From: Chitinilyticum litopenaei DSM 21440
Lineage (GTDB): Bacteria > Pseudomonadota > Gammaproteobacteria > Burkholderiales > Chitinibacteraceae
Length of the DNA stretch: 51,146 nt
NCBI RefSeq assembly: GCF_000428145.1
Contig: NZ_ATZJ01000031.1
Span: forward strand, 1 to 51,146
Reading direction: 5' to 3'
Notes under the pieces: generated by a model
Databases searched by the model: none
What the model saw: only the letters and a program-made list of their open reading frames with translations
What the model was told of the DNA's origin: nothing
Shown here: positions 1 through 7,881 of the stretch, piece by piece
Layout: the number at the start of each line of letters is the position of its first letter
Numbering within the stretch: position 1 is the stretch's first letter
Made by a program: the position numbers and the translations under genes

Positions 1-2
1 AA

Positions 3-248
3 CCGAAGGACTTGCCGGAGTTTTACTGGATCAACACCGTGCTCGGGAATGTCAAGATGACGCTCTCGGGCGCTTACCATGCGTTTGCCTTCGGCAAGTA
101 CGCTGATCGTTACCTGGCCGCCATCGCCTACCGTTTCAACCGCCGCTTCCGGCTGGATGCCTTGCCTGAACGCTTACTACTGGCGGTAGTGGCTTGCGGC
201 CCAAAGACAGAATTGTGGCTACGTAAGAAAGCTGAGAGGGCTTGCTAA
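3..248 (+). CDS. IS1595-family transposase, C-terminal part (cut by window edge)
   Basis: The frame is open from the left edge and gives the last 81 residues of a DDE transposase of the ISXO2-like type. The signature stretch runs from FYWINTVLGN through GAYHAF to RYLAAIAYRFNRRF, which is the conserved C-terminal end of the IS1595-family catalytic domain, including the YRFNRRF block. Family membership is by recognition; the catalytic Asp residues lie outside the window. The stop codon TAA at 246-248 sits inside the terminal inverted repeat of the element, which is a tight but normal arrangement for short insertion sequences. The element lies directly against a truncated DUF418 gene. The same terminal repeat borders several MITE-like repeats in this window, so this transposase type is the likely mobiliser of those repeats. 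Confidence 0.85.
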   Translation, partial: PKDLPEFYWINTVLGNVKMTLSGAYHAFAFGKYADRYLAAIAYRFNRRFRLDALPERLLLAVVACGPKTELWLRKKAERAC

Positions 249-253
249 TCAGG
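228..253 (-). repeat. Terminal inverted repeat of the IS1595-family element
   Basis: Read on the minus strand, the end starts CCTGATTAGCAAGCC and continues TCTCAGCTTT. It matches the ends of the MITE-like elements at 4407-4724, 4439-4579, 14943-15117, 48930-49252 and 49013-49154. The boundary at 253 is set by alignment with those ends and by the resumption of the DUF418 reading frame immediately after it. The other end of the element is outside the window. Confidence 0.75.
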
Positions 254-1095
254 TTCTGTTTACCTATTCCCTGCTCGGTGCTGCGCTGCTCTGCCTGCGC
301 GGCATTGCGCCCCGTACTGCGCTGAAACTCGCTCTGGGCTTGTGGCTGTTTACCGTGCTGGCCTGGGCCGCGCTTGCCGCACTGAGCAGCCTGGCCCCGC
401 AAACGATGGATGTCGCCGCCCTCAATGCTCAGGCAAGCGCCGCCACCGCAGCCTATCAGGGGAGCCCGCAGGCCGTGATCGGGCAACACGTGCGCGACAT
501 CGAACAGGGCATCGCGCTGGTGTTGCTGCTGATACAGGCACCTTGCGCCTTTGCCTGCTTCCTGCTGGGTTTCGCGGCTGGCCAGTCCGGCTTTCTGAAT
601 CGCCTTGCCGCTGATCCGCTTCGTCTGCGCAGGGCGTTCTTCCGGATGCTCGCCCCGGGTTTGCTGGGGGCGCTGGCTTATGTGCACCTGGAGCGCCAGG
701 CGACTACCGAGCATCAGGCCTTGTTTGCCCTGGCCATTGACCTCGCGACAGCACCCTTTCTCAGTGCCGCATGGGTGCTGGCCTTGCTGTGGAGTTTTCA
801 CACGGCCCGCGGCGCCCGCCTGGAAGCGGCGCTGGCGCCTGCCGGCCGCCATGCCTTGACGCACTACCTCGGACAATCCCTGATCGGCGCGCTGATTTTT
901 ACCGGCTGGGGGGCTGGCCAGATCGGTCTCTGGTCACCGCTGGCCATCCTGGCCTTGGCTGTGGCAGTCTGGTTGCTGCAACTCATCCTGTCCGGATTCT
1001 GGGTTTCCCGCTTCGCCTATGGCCCTGCGGAGTGGTTGCTGCGCTCGCTAACCCTTTGGCGCAAGCCGCGCTGGCGAATGCAAGCGGCAAGCTGA
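254..1095 (+). pseudogene. DUF418-family membrane protein, 5'-truncated by the IS
   Basis: The frame reads straight from the IS boundary (VLFTYSLLGAALL) to a stop at 1093-1095, giving about 280 residues without an initiator at the expected place. Several hydrophobic segments and the C-terminal YGPAEWLLRSLT motif identify the DUF418 domain (YeiB-like inner-membrane proteins of unknown function). The N-terminal part, normally carrying further membrane helices, is missing at the insertion point. A downstream ATG at 340 would give a 251-residue remnant, but that protein would lack several helices, so I treat the gene as disrupted. The missing half may lie beyond the IS to the left. Confidence 0.75.
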
Positions 1096-1257
1096 GACAG
1101 TTGCTCCGGCATACCCGCTAGCCAGTGTGCCTGCGGCCACTGCGAAAATTCCATGCGGGAAGCGCGCGGGCACAAAGCCGATGGCTGCTGGATGGCGGCA
1201 AACTGCGCTTAGCCATGCACCGGCTCGATGGTGCATCTTCACCATTGCCCATGCGCA

Positions 1258-1581
1258 TCAGTTCTGGACTTCGATATGCCCCTCGCTGACCCGCACGGCA
1301 TAGCTCGCCACCGAGTAATCGCGGTTTTCCAGGCACAGGCCGTCGCGCAGGCGAAAGCGCTGTTTTTTCAGCGGGCTGGCCACCCACAGCTCGCCCTGAT
1401 GCTCGCAAATCAGCCCGCGCGAGAGCACGCTGGCTTCGGCGAAGGGGTCGATGTTGGCGATGGCGTAGACGGTGTCATCCGCATGCGGGCGGAAGATGGC
1501 GATCTGTGCATCGCCCACCAGCGCGCACACGCCGGTGCCGGGGACGATGGCGTCGAGTTCACAAACGGTAGTCCAGGTCAT
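1258..1581 (-). CDS. nirD: Nitrite reductase [NAD(P)H] small subunit
   Basis: Encodes 107 residues starting MTWTTVCEL. It is the Rieske-like NirD subunit that partners NirB in reducing nitrite to ammonium in the cytoplasm. Seen: the typical start with VCELDAIVPGTGVCALV, the central IANIDPFAEASVLSRGL segment and the C-terminal VRVSEGHIEV strand. Assimilatory NirD proteins lack the Rieske Cys/His cluster ligands, and none are obvious here. I chose the ATG at 1581 because it has a GGAAAG ribosome-binding site and matches family length; the longer frame would run into the upstream repeat. It follows nirB on the same strand after a 117-bp spacer filled by a palindromic repeat, so it is probably still cotranscribed. 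Confidence 0.92.
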   Translation of the reverse strand: MTWTTVCELDAIVPGTGVCALVGDAQIAIFRPHADDTVYAIANIDPFAEASVLSRGLICEHQGELWVASPLKKQRFRLRDGLCLENRDYSVASYAVRVSEGHIEVQN

Positions 1582-1599
1582 TATGTGCTTTCCATTTTT

Positions 1600-1693
1600 G
1601 AACCACAGAGGCACAGAGAACACAGAGAAGGGCAATAATTGCGCCAAATTTCTCCGGGTTTTCTCTGTGCACTCAGTGCCTCTGTGGTGAATC
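1600..1693. repeat. CACAGAG-type palindromic repeat in the nirB-nirD spacer
   Basis: Two inverted arms (about 1600-1629 and 1658-1690), built from ACCACAGAGGCACAGAG and its complement, can form a long hairpin. This is the core of the MITE-like elements found elsewhere in the window, but here the CTGATTAG terminal repeats are absent, so it is an eroded copy or a core-only copy. It fills most of the space between nirB and nirD. Confidence 0.75.
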
Positions 1694-1698
1694 GGTTT

Positions 1699-4248
1699 TC
1701 AAACAGTTTCGACCGGCCTGATCGGGATGATCCTGCGTTCCGCCGGGCTGGCCGGGCGGTGCTGCTCGCGTGCGGGTACAAACGCGACGTTCGGATCATG
1801 CACCGGGCTGTTGATGAAGTGGGCGAAGCGGGCGTGCTGGCTTGTGTCTTCGACGGTCGCTTTCCACTCGCATTCGTATTTGGCGCGCACTTCGGTCATG
1901 TCGGCTTCCAGCTGCGCCCCCAGCCCGAGCTTGTCATCGACAATCACTTCGCGCAGGTAGTCGATGCCGCCGTCGAGGCTTTCCAGCCAGGTCGCGGTGC
2001 GCTGCAGCTTGTCGGCGGTTGACGCATAGAACATCAGGAAGCGGTCGAGATAGCGCAGCAGGGTTTCATGATCCAGGTCGGAGGCCAGCAGGTCGGCGTG
2101 GCGCGGCTTCACGCCGCCGTTGCCGCCGACAAACAGGTTCCAGCCGGCATCAGAAGCAATGATGCCGACGTCCTTGCCCTGGGCTTCGGCACATTCGCGG
2201 GTGCAGCCGGATACGCCGAATTTCATCTTGTGCGGTGTGCGGATGCCCTTGTAGCGGTGCTCCAGCTCGACGCCCAGGCCAACGCTATCCTGCACGCCAA
2301 AGCGGCACCAGGTGCTGCCGACACAGGTTTTCACCATGCGCAGCGACTTGCCGTAGGCCTGGCCGGTTTCAAAGCCGGCGTCGATCAGCCGGCGCCAGAT
2401 TTCCGGCAGATCGCCCTTGTGCGCACCAAACAGACCAATGCGCTGTGCACCGGTAATCTTGGTATACAGCTGGAAGTCTTTCGCTACCTGGGCTACCGCC
2501 ATTAACCCCTCGGGGGTAACTTCACCGCCGGCCATGCGCGGGATGACCGAATAGGTGCCGTCCTTCTGCATATTGCCAAGGAACACGTCGTTGGTGTCCT
2601 GCAGCGGGGTGTGCTCGGGCTTGAGGATGTAGTCGTTGTGTACCGTCGCCAGGATCGAGCCAACGGTCGGCTTGCACACCTCGCAGCCATAGCCGTGGCC
2701 GTGTTTCGCAATCACTTCGCCGAATGTCTTCAGGCCGCCGACTTTCACCAGGTGGAACAGCTCCTGGCGTGAGTGCGGGAAGTGCTCGCACAGGTGATTT
2801 TTCACCTCGATGCCCTGCTTGGCCAGCTCGGCATTGAGCACCTGGGCAATCAGTGGCACGCAGCCGCCGCAGCCGGTGCCGGCGCCGGTTTCCGCCTTGA
2901 TCGCTGCCACCGTATGGCAGCCGGCGGCGACCGCATCGGCAATGCGCTGTTTGCTCACGTCAAAACAGGAGCAGATTACGGCCGAAGCGGGCAGTGCATC
3001 GACGCCCATCGCCGGCTTGGCGCCGGCATACGAAGGCAGGATCAGCGTATCCGGGTGTTCGGGCACCGGCAGATCGTTGAGCTTCATCTGCAGCAGTTGG
3101 CCGTAGTCGTCGACGTCGCCGACCAGCACCGCGCCGATCAGTTTCGTGCCATCGGGCGAGACGACGATTTTCTTGTAGATGCCCGCCTGGTCGTCCTGGA
3201 AGATGTAGTTGCGGCTGCCCGGCGTTCTGCCGTGCGCATCGCCGATGCTGCCGACCGACACGCCCAGCAGTTTCAGCTTGGCGCTCATGTCCGCGCCGGT
3301 GAAGTTCAATTCCTTGCGGCCAAGCAGGTGGTCGGCGGCGACCTGCGCCATCTTGTAGCCCGGCGCCACCAGGCCGAAATACTGGCCGTGCCACGACGCG
3401 CATTCACCAATCGCGTAGATGTCCGGATTGCTGGTCACGCACTGGTCGTTGATGACGATGCCGCCACGCTCGGACACAAACAGCCCGCTGTAGCGCGCCA
3501 GCGTGTCCTGCGGCCGGATGCCGGTGGAAAAGACGATCACATCGGTATCCAGCGTGCTGCCGTCGGCAAAGTTCAGCCGGTGCAGGCCGGTGCGCCCGCC
3601 GTGCATGGCGATGTTCACCGTATTGCGGCTGGTGTGTACCGACACGCCCAGCGAATTGATCTTGCGGCGCAGCATCTCGCCGCCCATGCGGTCCAGCTGC
3701 TCGGCCATCAGCACCGGCGCGTATTCGACCACGTGGGTATCCAGTCCCAGCGCCTTCAGCGCGCCGGCGGCTTCCAGCCCCAGCAAGCCACCGCCGATCA
3801 CCACGCCGCTCTTGCCCTGCTTGGCGGCGGCTTCGATGGCGTTCAGGTCTTCGATGGTGCGGTAGACGTAGCATTCGTGGTGCGCGCTGCCGGCAATCGG
3901 CGGCACCCACGGTGACGAGCCGGTGGCCATCACCAGCTTGTCGTACGCCATTGTCTTGCCCTTGTTCGAGTGCACGAGCTTTTGCGCGGTATCGAGCTGC
4001 TTGACCGCCTCGCCGACCAGAACAGAAATGCCGTACTTCTCGAAAAAGCCTGGTTTGACCAGTGACAGGTCTTCGTCGGTGTGGTGCGAGAAATAGGAGG
4101 ACAGGTGCACGCGGTCGTAGGCGACGCGCGGCTCGGCACAGAAGACGGTAATGTCGAAGGCGGCCGGGTTGCCTTTCTCGCACAGTTCCTCGAGAAAACG
4201 CTGGCCGACCATGCCGTTGCCGACGACGATAAGGCGGGTTTTTGCCAT
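1699..4248 (-). CDS. nirB: Nitrite reductase [NAD(P)H] large subunit
   Basis: 849 residues from the ATG at 4248, preceded by a GGAG site; the longer frame to 4293 has no better start. NirB is the cytoplasmic NADH-dependent siroheme nitrite reductase that makes ammonium. Domains seen in order: FAD-binding GNGMVG at about residues 10-15; NAD-binding IGGGLLGLEA near 151-160; a BFD-like [2Fe-2S] domain with Cys at about 426, 428, 460 and 463; a GCEVC pair near 522-525; and the C-terminal nitrite/sulfite reductase half with the siroheme/[4Fe-4S] cysteines at about 642, 648, 682 and 686 (TCVGSTWCRFG and GVSGCTREC). Length is normal for the family (about 820-860). It forms an operon with nirD. No nitrate reductase or nitrate transporter gene is in the window. 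Confidence 0.96.
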   Translation of the reverse strand: MAKTRLIVVGNGMVGQRFLEELCEKGNPAAFDITVFCAEPRVAYDRVHLSSYFSHHTDEDLSLVKPGFFEKYGISVLVGEAVKQLDTAQKLVHSNKGKTMAYDKLVMATGSSPWVPPIAGSAHHECYVYRTIEDLNAIEAAAKQGKSGVVIGGGLLGLEAAGALKALGLDTHVVEYAPVLMAEQLDRMGGEMLRRKINSLGVSVHTSRNTVNIAMHGGRTGLHRLNFADGSTLDTDVIVFSTGIRPQDTLARYSGLFVSERGGIVINDQCVTSNPDIYAIGECASWHGQYFGLVAPGYKMAQVAADHLLGRKELNFTGADMSAKLKLLGVSVGSIGDAHGRTPGSRNYIFQDDQAGIYKKIVVSPDGTKLIGAVLVGDVDDYGQLLQMKLNDLPVPEHPDTLILPSYAGAKPAMGVDALPASAVICSCFDVSKQRIADAVAAGCHTVAAIKAETGAGTGCGGCVPLIAQVLNAELAKQGIEVKNHLCEHFPHSRQELFHLVKVGGLKTFGEVIAKHGHGYGCEVCKPTVGSILATVHNDYILKPEHTPLQDTNDVFLGNMQKDGTYSVIPRMAGGEVTPEGLMAVAQVAKDFQLYTKITGAQRIGLFGAHKGDLPEIWRRLIDAGFETGQAYGKSLRMVKTCVGSTWCRFGVQDSVGLGVELEHRYKGIRTPHKMKFGVSGCTRECAEAQGKDVGIIASDAGWNLFVGGNGGVKPRHADLLASDLDHETLLRYLDRFLMFYASTADKLQRTATWLESLDGGIDYLREVIVDDKLGLGAQLEADMTEVRAKYECEWKATVEDTSQHARFAHFINSPVHDPNVAFVPAREQHRPASPAERRIIPIRPVETV

Positions 4249-4321
4249 GCTGCATGCTCCATCCGGCAGGAAAACGGCCGGGAATGCAGTCATGCTAGGG
4301 GGGCGCCGCGTGCAAGAAATT

Positions 4322-4337
4322 GACCTCGGCCAAGGTC
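4322..4337. promoter_or_regulatory. Candidate operator upstream of nirB
   Basis: GACCTCGGCCAAGGTC is a 16-bp palindrome with one imperfect pair, about 75 bp upstream of the nirB start. With the preceding TT it also contains a TTG-N8-CAA arrangement that loosely resembles CRP/FNR-family sites. Which regulator binds is not determined. Confidence 0.35.
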
Positions 4338-4406
4338 TGCGGCCAGCTTATGCGTCAGGACTAGTCCTTTCGGGCTAGCCGGGGCGCAGACTCACTCATG
4401 CCGCCA

Positions 4407-4724
4407 CTTGATTGAAAATCCTTGTCAGCAAACCACAAGCTGATTAGGTAGCTACCTCAGCAAAGTACAATTCGTCATTCCCGCGAAAGCGGGAATCCAG
4501 CTGCAATGCCTGTTTGAGCGTCGCTCTGGATGCCGGCCTCGCCGGCATGACGAGTTGCAGCGCTGGCTACCTAATCAGGAACCACAAAGACCTATTGCAC
4601 CACAGAGACACAGAGCGCACAGAGAACGCAAAACCCAGAGCAATGCCTATTGCCCCCGCTTTCTCTGTGTGCTCTGTGCCTCTGTGGTTGATTTGGTTTT
4701 TGCTGACAAGTCTTGCTAATCGGG
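4407..4724. mobile_element. Composite MITE-like element (CACAGAG type) with a second MITE inside
   Basis: The left end at 4407 (CTTGATTGAAAATCC) and the right end at 4724 (complement CCCGATTAGCAAGAC) match the terminal repeat of the IS1595-family element at the left edge. The flanks TGCCGCCA (4399-4406) and TGTCGCCA (4725-4732) are an 8-bp target duplication with one mismatch. The core carries inverted CACAGAG arms (about 4600-4627 and 4662-4689). No coding sequence. It is interrupted by the element at 4439-4579. Confidence 0.75.
4439..4579. mobile_element. Nested MITE with dRS3-like core, 141 bp
   Basis: Ends read GCTGATTAGG at the left and CCTAATCAGG at the right. The flanking octamers AACCACAA (4431-4438 and 4580-4587) are identical, a perfect 8-bp target duplication. 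Inside is ATTCCC-N8-GGGAAT at 4477-4496, the form of the neisserial dRS3 repeat, plus a second hairpin ATGCCGGC...GCCGGCAT near 4531-4549. It inserted into the CACAGAG-type element. Confidence 0.85.
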
Positions 4725-4780
4725 TGTCGCCATGGCTGGCATGAGCGAGTCTGGCAGGAGGTGAAAATCCAGTTCTATGG

Positions 4781-4830
4781 GGGTATGTTCTGAAAGCCCT
4801 TTTCTTGAATGGGTTGTGGCCTTATACCTC
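4781..4830. repeat. 50-bp palindromic repeat, copy 1
   Basis: Starts GGGTATG, has AGCC at offset 15 and ends with TATACC at offset 43-48. It overlaps the stop codon of the RND gene (4822-4824). The same 50-bp layout recurs at 18786, 29927, 33805, 39032, 43549 and 50575. Confidence 0.7.
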
Positions 4831-7800
4831 TTGCAGTTTTTGCGTTTTGCCCAGCCGGTCAAAGGTCAGGTAGATCACCGGCGTGATGTAGAGCGTGATC
4901 AGCTGCGAGAAGATCAGCCCGCCCACCACGGTGACCCCCAGCGGCATGCGCAGTTCGGCCCCGGCGCCCAGGCCCAGCGCGATGGGCAGCGCGCCCACGA
5001 TCGCTGTCAGTGTGGTCATCATGATGGGCCGGAAACGCTTGTGGCAGGCATCGCGGATCGCGGCTTCCGGAGTTGCGCCAGCCCGCTGCGCTTCCAGCGC
5101 GAAGTCGATCATCATGATCGCGTTTTTTTTCACGATGCCGACCAGCAGCAGTATCCCGATCATCGCGATAAAGCTGACCTCCAGCCCAGTGAGGCGCAGC
5201 GCCAGCAGCGCGCCCACCGCCGCCGACGGGATGCCCAGCAGGATGGTCACCGGATGGATCCAGCTTTCGTACAGCACGCCAAGGATCACGTAGATCACCG
5301 CGATGGCGATGGCGATCAGCCACAGCTGGCTGGTTTGCGAGGACTGGAACACGGCGGCTTCGCCGGCAAAGGCGCCGAACACCGAGGGCGGCAGACCGAT
5401 GCTTGCGCTGGCGGCGCGAATGTCGGCCGCCGCATCCGACAGCGAGGCGCCATCGGCCAGGTTGAACGACAGCGTGATCGCCGGCAACTGGCCCTGGTGG
5501 TTGATCGTCGTCGCGGCAACCGTGCGCTCGATGCGCACGAAGCTCGACAGCGGAATGAGCGCGCCGGAGCTGCTGCGCACCTGCAGGCGGGCCAGGTCGC
5601 TTTCGTCGCGGCGGTCGCGGTCTTCCAGCTCCATGATCACCGAGTAGCTGTCCTGCGGCGCGTAGATGGTGCTGACCTTGCGCCCGCCATAGGCGGCGTA
5701 CAGCGTGTCGCGCAGCGACTGCATGTCCACGCCCAGGAGCGCCGCCTTGTCGCGGTCGATGAAGAGCCGCGCCTGCAGGCCGCGCTTTTGCGAGTCCGAG
5801 CTGATGTCGGTGATGGCGCGACTGTTGCGCAGCTCGCGCTGCAGCTTCTCGACCCACTGGTCGAGCTCCGACGAATTCACCGATTGCAGCGTGTACTGGT
5901 ATTTGCTGTTGCTGGTGCGCCCGCCGATGCTGAGGTTCTGCGTGGGGCGGAAGAACACGCTGAAGCCGGGTTCGCCGCCGGTGGCGCGGCGCAGGCTGGC
6001 GAGCACGCCTTCCATCTTGGCGCGCTCGCTGCGCGGTTTCAGCGTGATGAAGAGACGCCCGCTATTGCCCGAGCCGCCCAGGCTGGAGGCGACATAGGCG
6101 ACATTCGGGTCCTGGCGCACGCGTTCGGCGATGCGCTGCTGCACCGTCAGCAGCGTGTCGTAGGCGACGTCCTCGGGGCCCTGCACGGTGGCCTGGATCT
6201 GGCCGATGTCTTCCTGCGGGAAAAAACCCTTGGGCGAAGCGATGTAAAGCCAGGCGGTCAGCCCGAAGGTGGCCACGGCGAGCAGCAGGATCCAGTTGCG
6301 GTGCGCGAGCGCGCGATCCAGCGTGCGCGTGTAGAGATTGAGCAGGCCGTTGAAGGCGTGCTCGGAGAAGCGGCTCCAGCGCGGTTCCGGCCCGGCGTGC
6401 GCATGGTCGCGGATAAAGCGCGGCACCAGCAGCGGAATCAGTGTCAGCGAGACAATCGCCGACATCAGTACGGCCAGCGATACCACCCAGGCAAATTCGT
6501 GGAACAGCCGGCCGACGGTGCCGGGCATGAAGAAGATGGGAATGAAGACGGCGACCAGCGACACCGAAATCGAAATGACGGTGAAGCCCACTTCCTTCGC
6601 GCCCTGCAGTGCGGCCTGTCGGGGGGGCATGCCGTCCTCGATGTGGCGCATGATGTTCTCCAGCACCACGATGGCATCGTCGACCACCAGGCCGACGGCG
6701 ATGGTCAGCCCCATCAGCGAGATGTTGTTCAGGCTGAAATCCATCCACAGCATCAGCGCGAAGGTGCCCAGCAGCGAAATCGGCAGGCTCAGCGACGGAA
6801 TCAGCGTCGCCGACATGCGCCGCAGGAAGAGCAGGATGACGAGAATGACGAGCGCGATGGTCAACAGCAGCGTCAGGTTCACATCGTGAATCGCTTCGCG
6901 GATCGATGCCGAGCGGTCGTTCACCTCGCGGATCTCGACCGAATCGGGCAGCTGCTCCTTCAGGCGCGGCAGGATGTCGCGGATTGCGTCGACGGTCGCC
7001 ACCGTGTTGGCGCCGGGCTGGCGCTGAATCGCCAGGATGATCGAGCGCTCGCCGTTGATCCAGCTGCCGCTCTTGATGTTTTCCACGCTGTCCTCGACGC
7101 GCGCGATGTCCGAGAGGCGCACCGGCTGCTGGTCGCGTGTGGCGACGATCAGTTTGGCGAAGTCGGCGGCGCGCATCAGGTCGCTGCCGGTTTCCAGCGA
7201 CAGCGTCTGGCGCGTGCCGTCGAGCTGGCCGATCGGCGTATTGGCGTTGGCCGTGCGCAGCGCGGCCGACAATTCGGCCAGCGTGATGTTCAGCGCGGCA
7301 AGGCGGTCCGGTCGCAGCTGGATGCGCACCGCGTAGCGCTTTTGCCCGAAGATCTGCACCTGGGCGACGCCCTTGATGGTCGAGAGCGCGGGCGCGATCA
7401 GGTTGTCCGAGTAGTCGTTGAGCTCTGCCAGGCTCAGCGATGGCGAATTCAGCGCGATCAGCAGGATGGCCGCATCTGCGGGATTCACCTTGCGGTACGA
7501 CGGCGGGCTGGTCATGTCGTCGGGCAGCGAGCGGCTGGCGCGAAACAGCGCGGCCTGCACGTCGGCGGCTGCCGAGTCGATGTCGCGATCCGGGTCGAAT
7601 TCCAGCGTCAGCGAGGTGCTGCCCTGCGTGCTGGAAGACGTAATCAGCGCCAGGCCCGGAATGGTGGAAAACTGCTTTTCCAGCGGCGTAGCGACCGAGG
7701 TGGCCATGGTTTCCGGGCTGGCGCCCGGCAGCGAGGCGGAGACCTGGATGGTTGGCGTGTCGTAGGTGGGCAGCGCGGCAATGGGCAGCTTGAACCAGGC

Positions 7801-7881
7801 CAGTACGCCGGCGATGCTCACCGCCAGCCACAGCAGAATGGTGGCGACCGGCCTTTGCAGGCAGATGGCGGAAATATTCAT
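4822..7881 (-). CDS. RND-family efflux permease (HAE1 type, MdtB/MdtC-like)
   Basis: 1019 residues, normal for the family. It is the inner-membrane proton-driven pump of a tripartite efflux system. Seen: an N-terminal membrane helix followed by FKLPIAALPTYDTPTIQVSASLPGA; the TM4 proton-relay motif GLVVDDAIVVLENI near residue 400; and two similar halves with large periplasmic loops. The N-terminal sequence is closest to the MdtB/MdtC/MuxBC branch. The start overlaps the stop of the upstream membrane-fusion gene by 4 bp (ATGA), so translation is coupled. No outer-membrane channel gene is in the operon; a TolC-like protein from elsewhere would be needed. Substrate unknown. Its last codons and stop lie in a 50-bp repeat. 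Confidence 0.93.
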   Translation of the reverse strand: MNISAICLQRPVATILLWLAVSIAGVLAWFKLPIAALPTYDTPTIQVSASLPGASPETMATSVATPLEKQFSTIPGLALITSSSTQGSTSLTLEFDPDRDIDSAAADVQAALFRASRSLPDDMTSPPSYRKVNPADAAILLIALNSPSLSLAELNDYSDNLIAPALSTIKGVAQVQIFGQKRYAVRIQLRPDRLAALNITLAELSAALRTANANTPIGQLDGTRQTLSLETGSDLMRAADFAKLIVATRDQQPVRLSDIARVEDSVENIKSGSWINGERSIILAIQRQPGANTVATVDAIRDILPRLKEQLPDSVEIREVNDRSASIREAIHDVNLTLLLTIALVILVILLFLRRMSATLIPSLSLPISLLGTFALMLWMDFSLNNISLMGLTIAVGLVVDDAIVVLENIMRHIEDGMPPRQAALQGAKEVGFTVISISVSLVAVFIPIFFMPGTVGRLFHEFAWVVSLAVLMSAIVSLTLIPLLVPRFIRDHAHAGPEPRWSRFSEHAFNGLLNLYTRTLDRALAHRNWILLLAVATFGLTAWLYIASPKGFFPQEDIGQIQATVQGPEDVAYDTLLTVQQRIAERVRQDPNVAYVASSLGGSGNSGRLFITLKPRSERAKMEGVLASLRRATGGEPGFSVFFRPTQNLSIGGRTSNSKYQYTLQSVNSSELDQWVEKLQRELRNSRAITDISSDSQKRGLQARLFIDRDKAALLGVDMQSLRDTLYAAYGGRKVSTIYAPQDSYSVIMELEDRDRRDESDLARLQVRSSSGALIPLSSFVRIERTVAATTINHQGQLPAITLSFNLADGASLSDAAADIRAASASIGLPPSVFGAFAGEAAVFQSSQTSQLWLIAIAIAVIYVILGVLYESWIHPVTILLGIPSAAVGALLALRLTGLEVSFIAMIGILLLVGIVKKNAIMMIDFALEAQRAGATPEAAIRDACHKRFRPIMMTTLTAIVGALPIALGLGAGAELRMPLGVTVVGGLIFSQLITLYITPVIYLTFDRLGKTQKLQEV

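Larger units (their letters stand above)
4387..4753. repeat. Large palindrome split by a MITE
   Basis: The arms at 4387-4402 and 4738-4753 match as inverted repeats at 15 of 16 positions. If the inserted element and one copy of its 8-bp duplication are removed, the arms and the GCCA/TGGC between them join into one near-perfect palindrome of about 41 bp. It would have lain between the RND operon and nirB and may have been a transcription terminator or REP-like unit. Confidence 0.6.

Noticed and set aside
1600..1693. CACAGAG repeats considered as a CRISPR array
   Set aside because: Units face each other as inverted arms and are scattered singly; there are no regular spacers and no cas genes.
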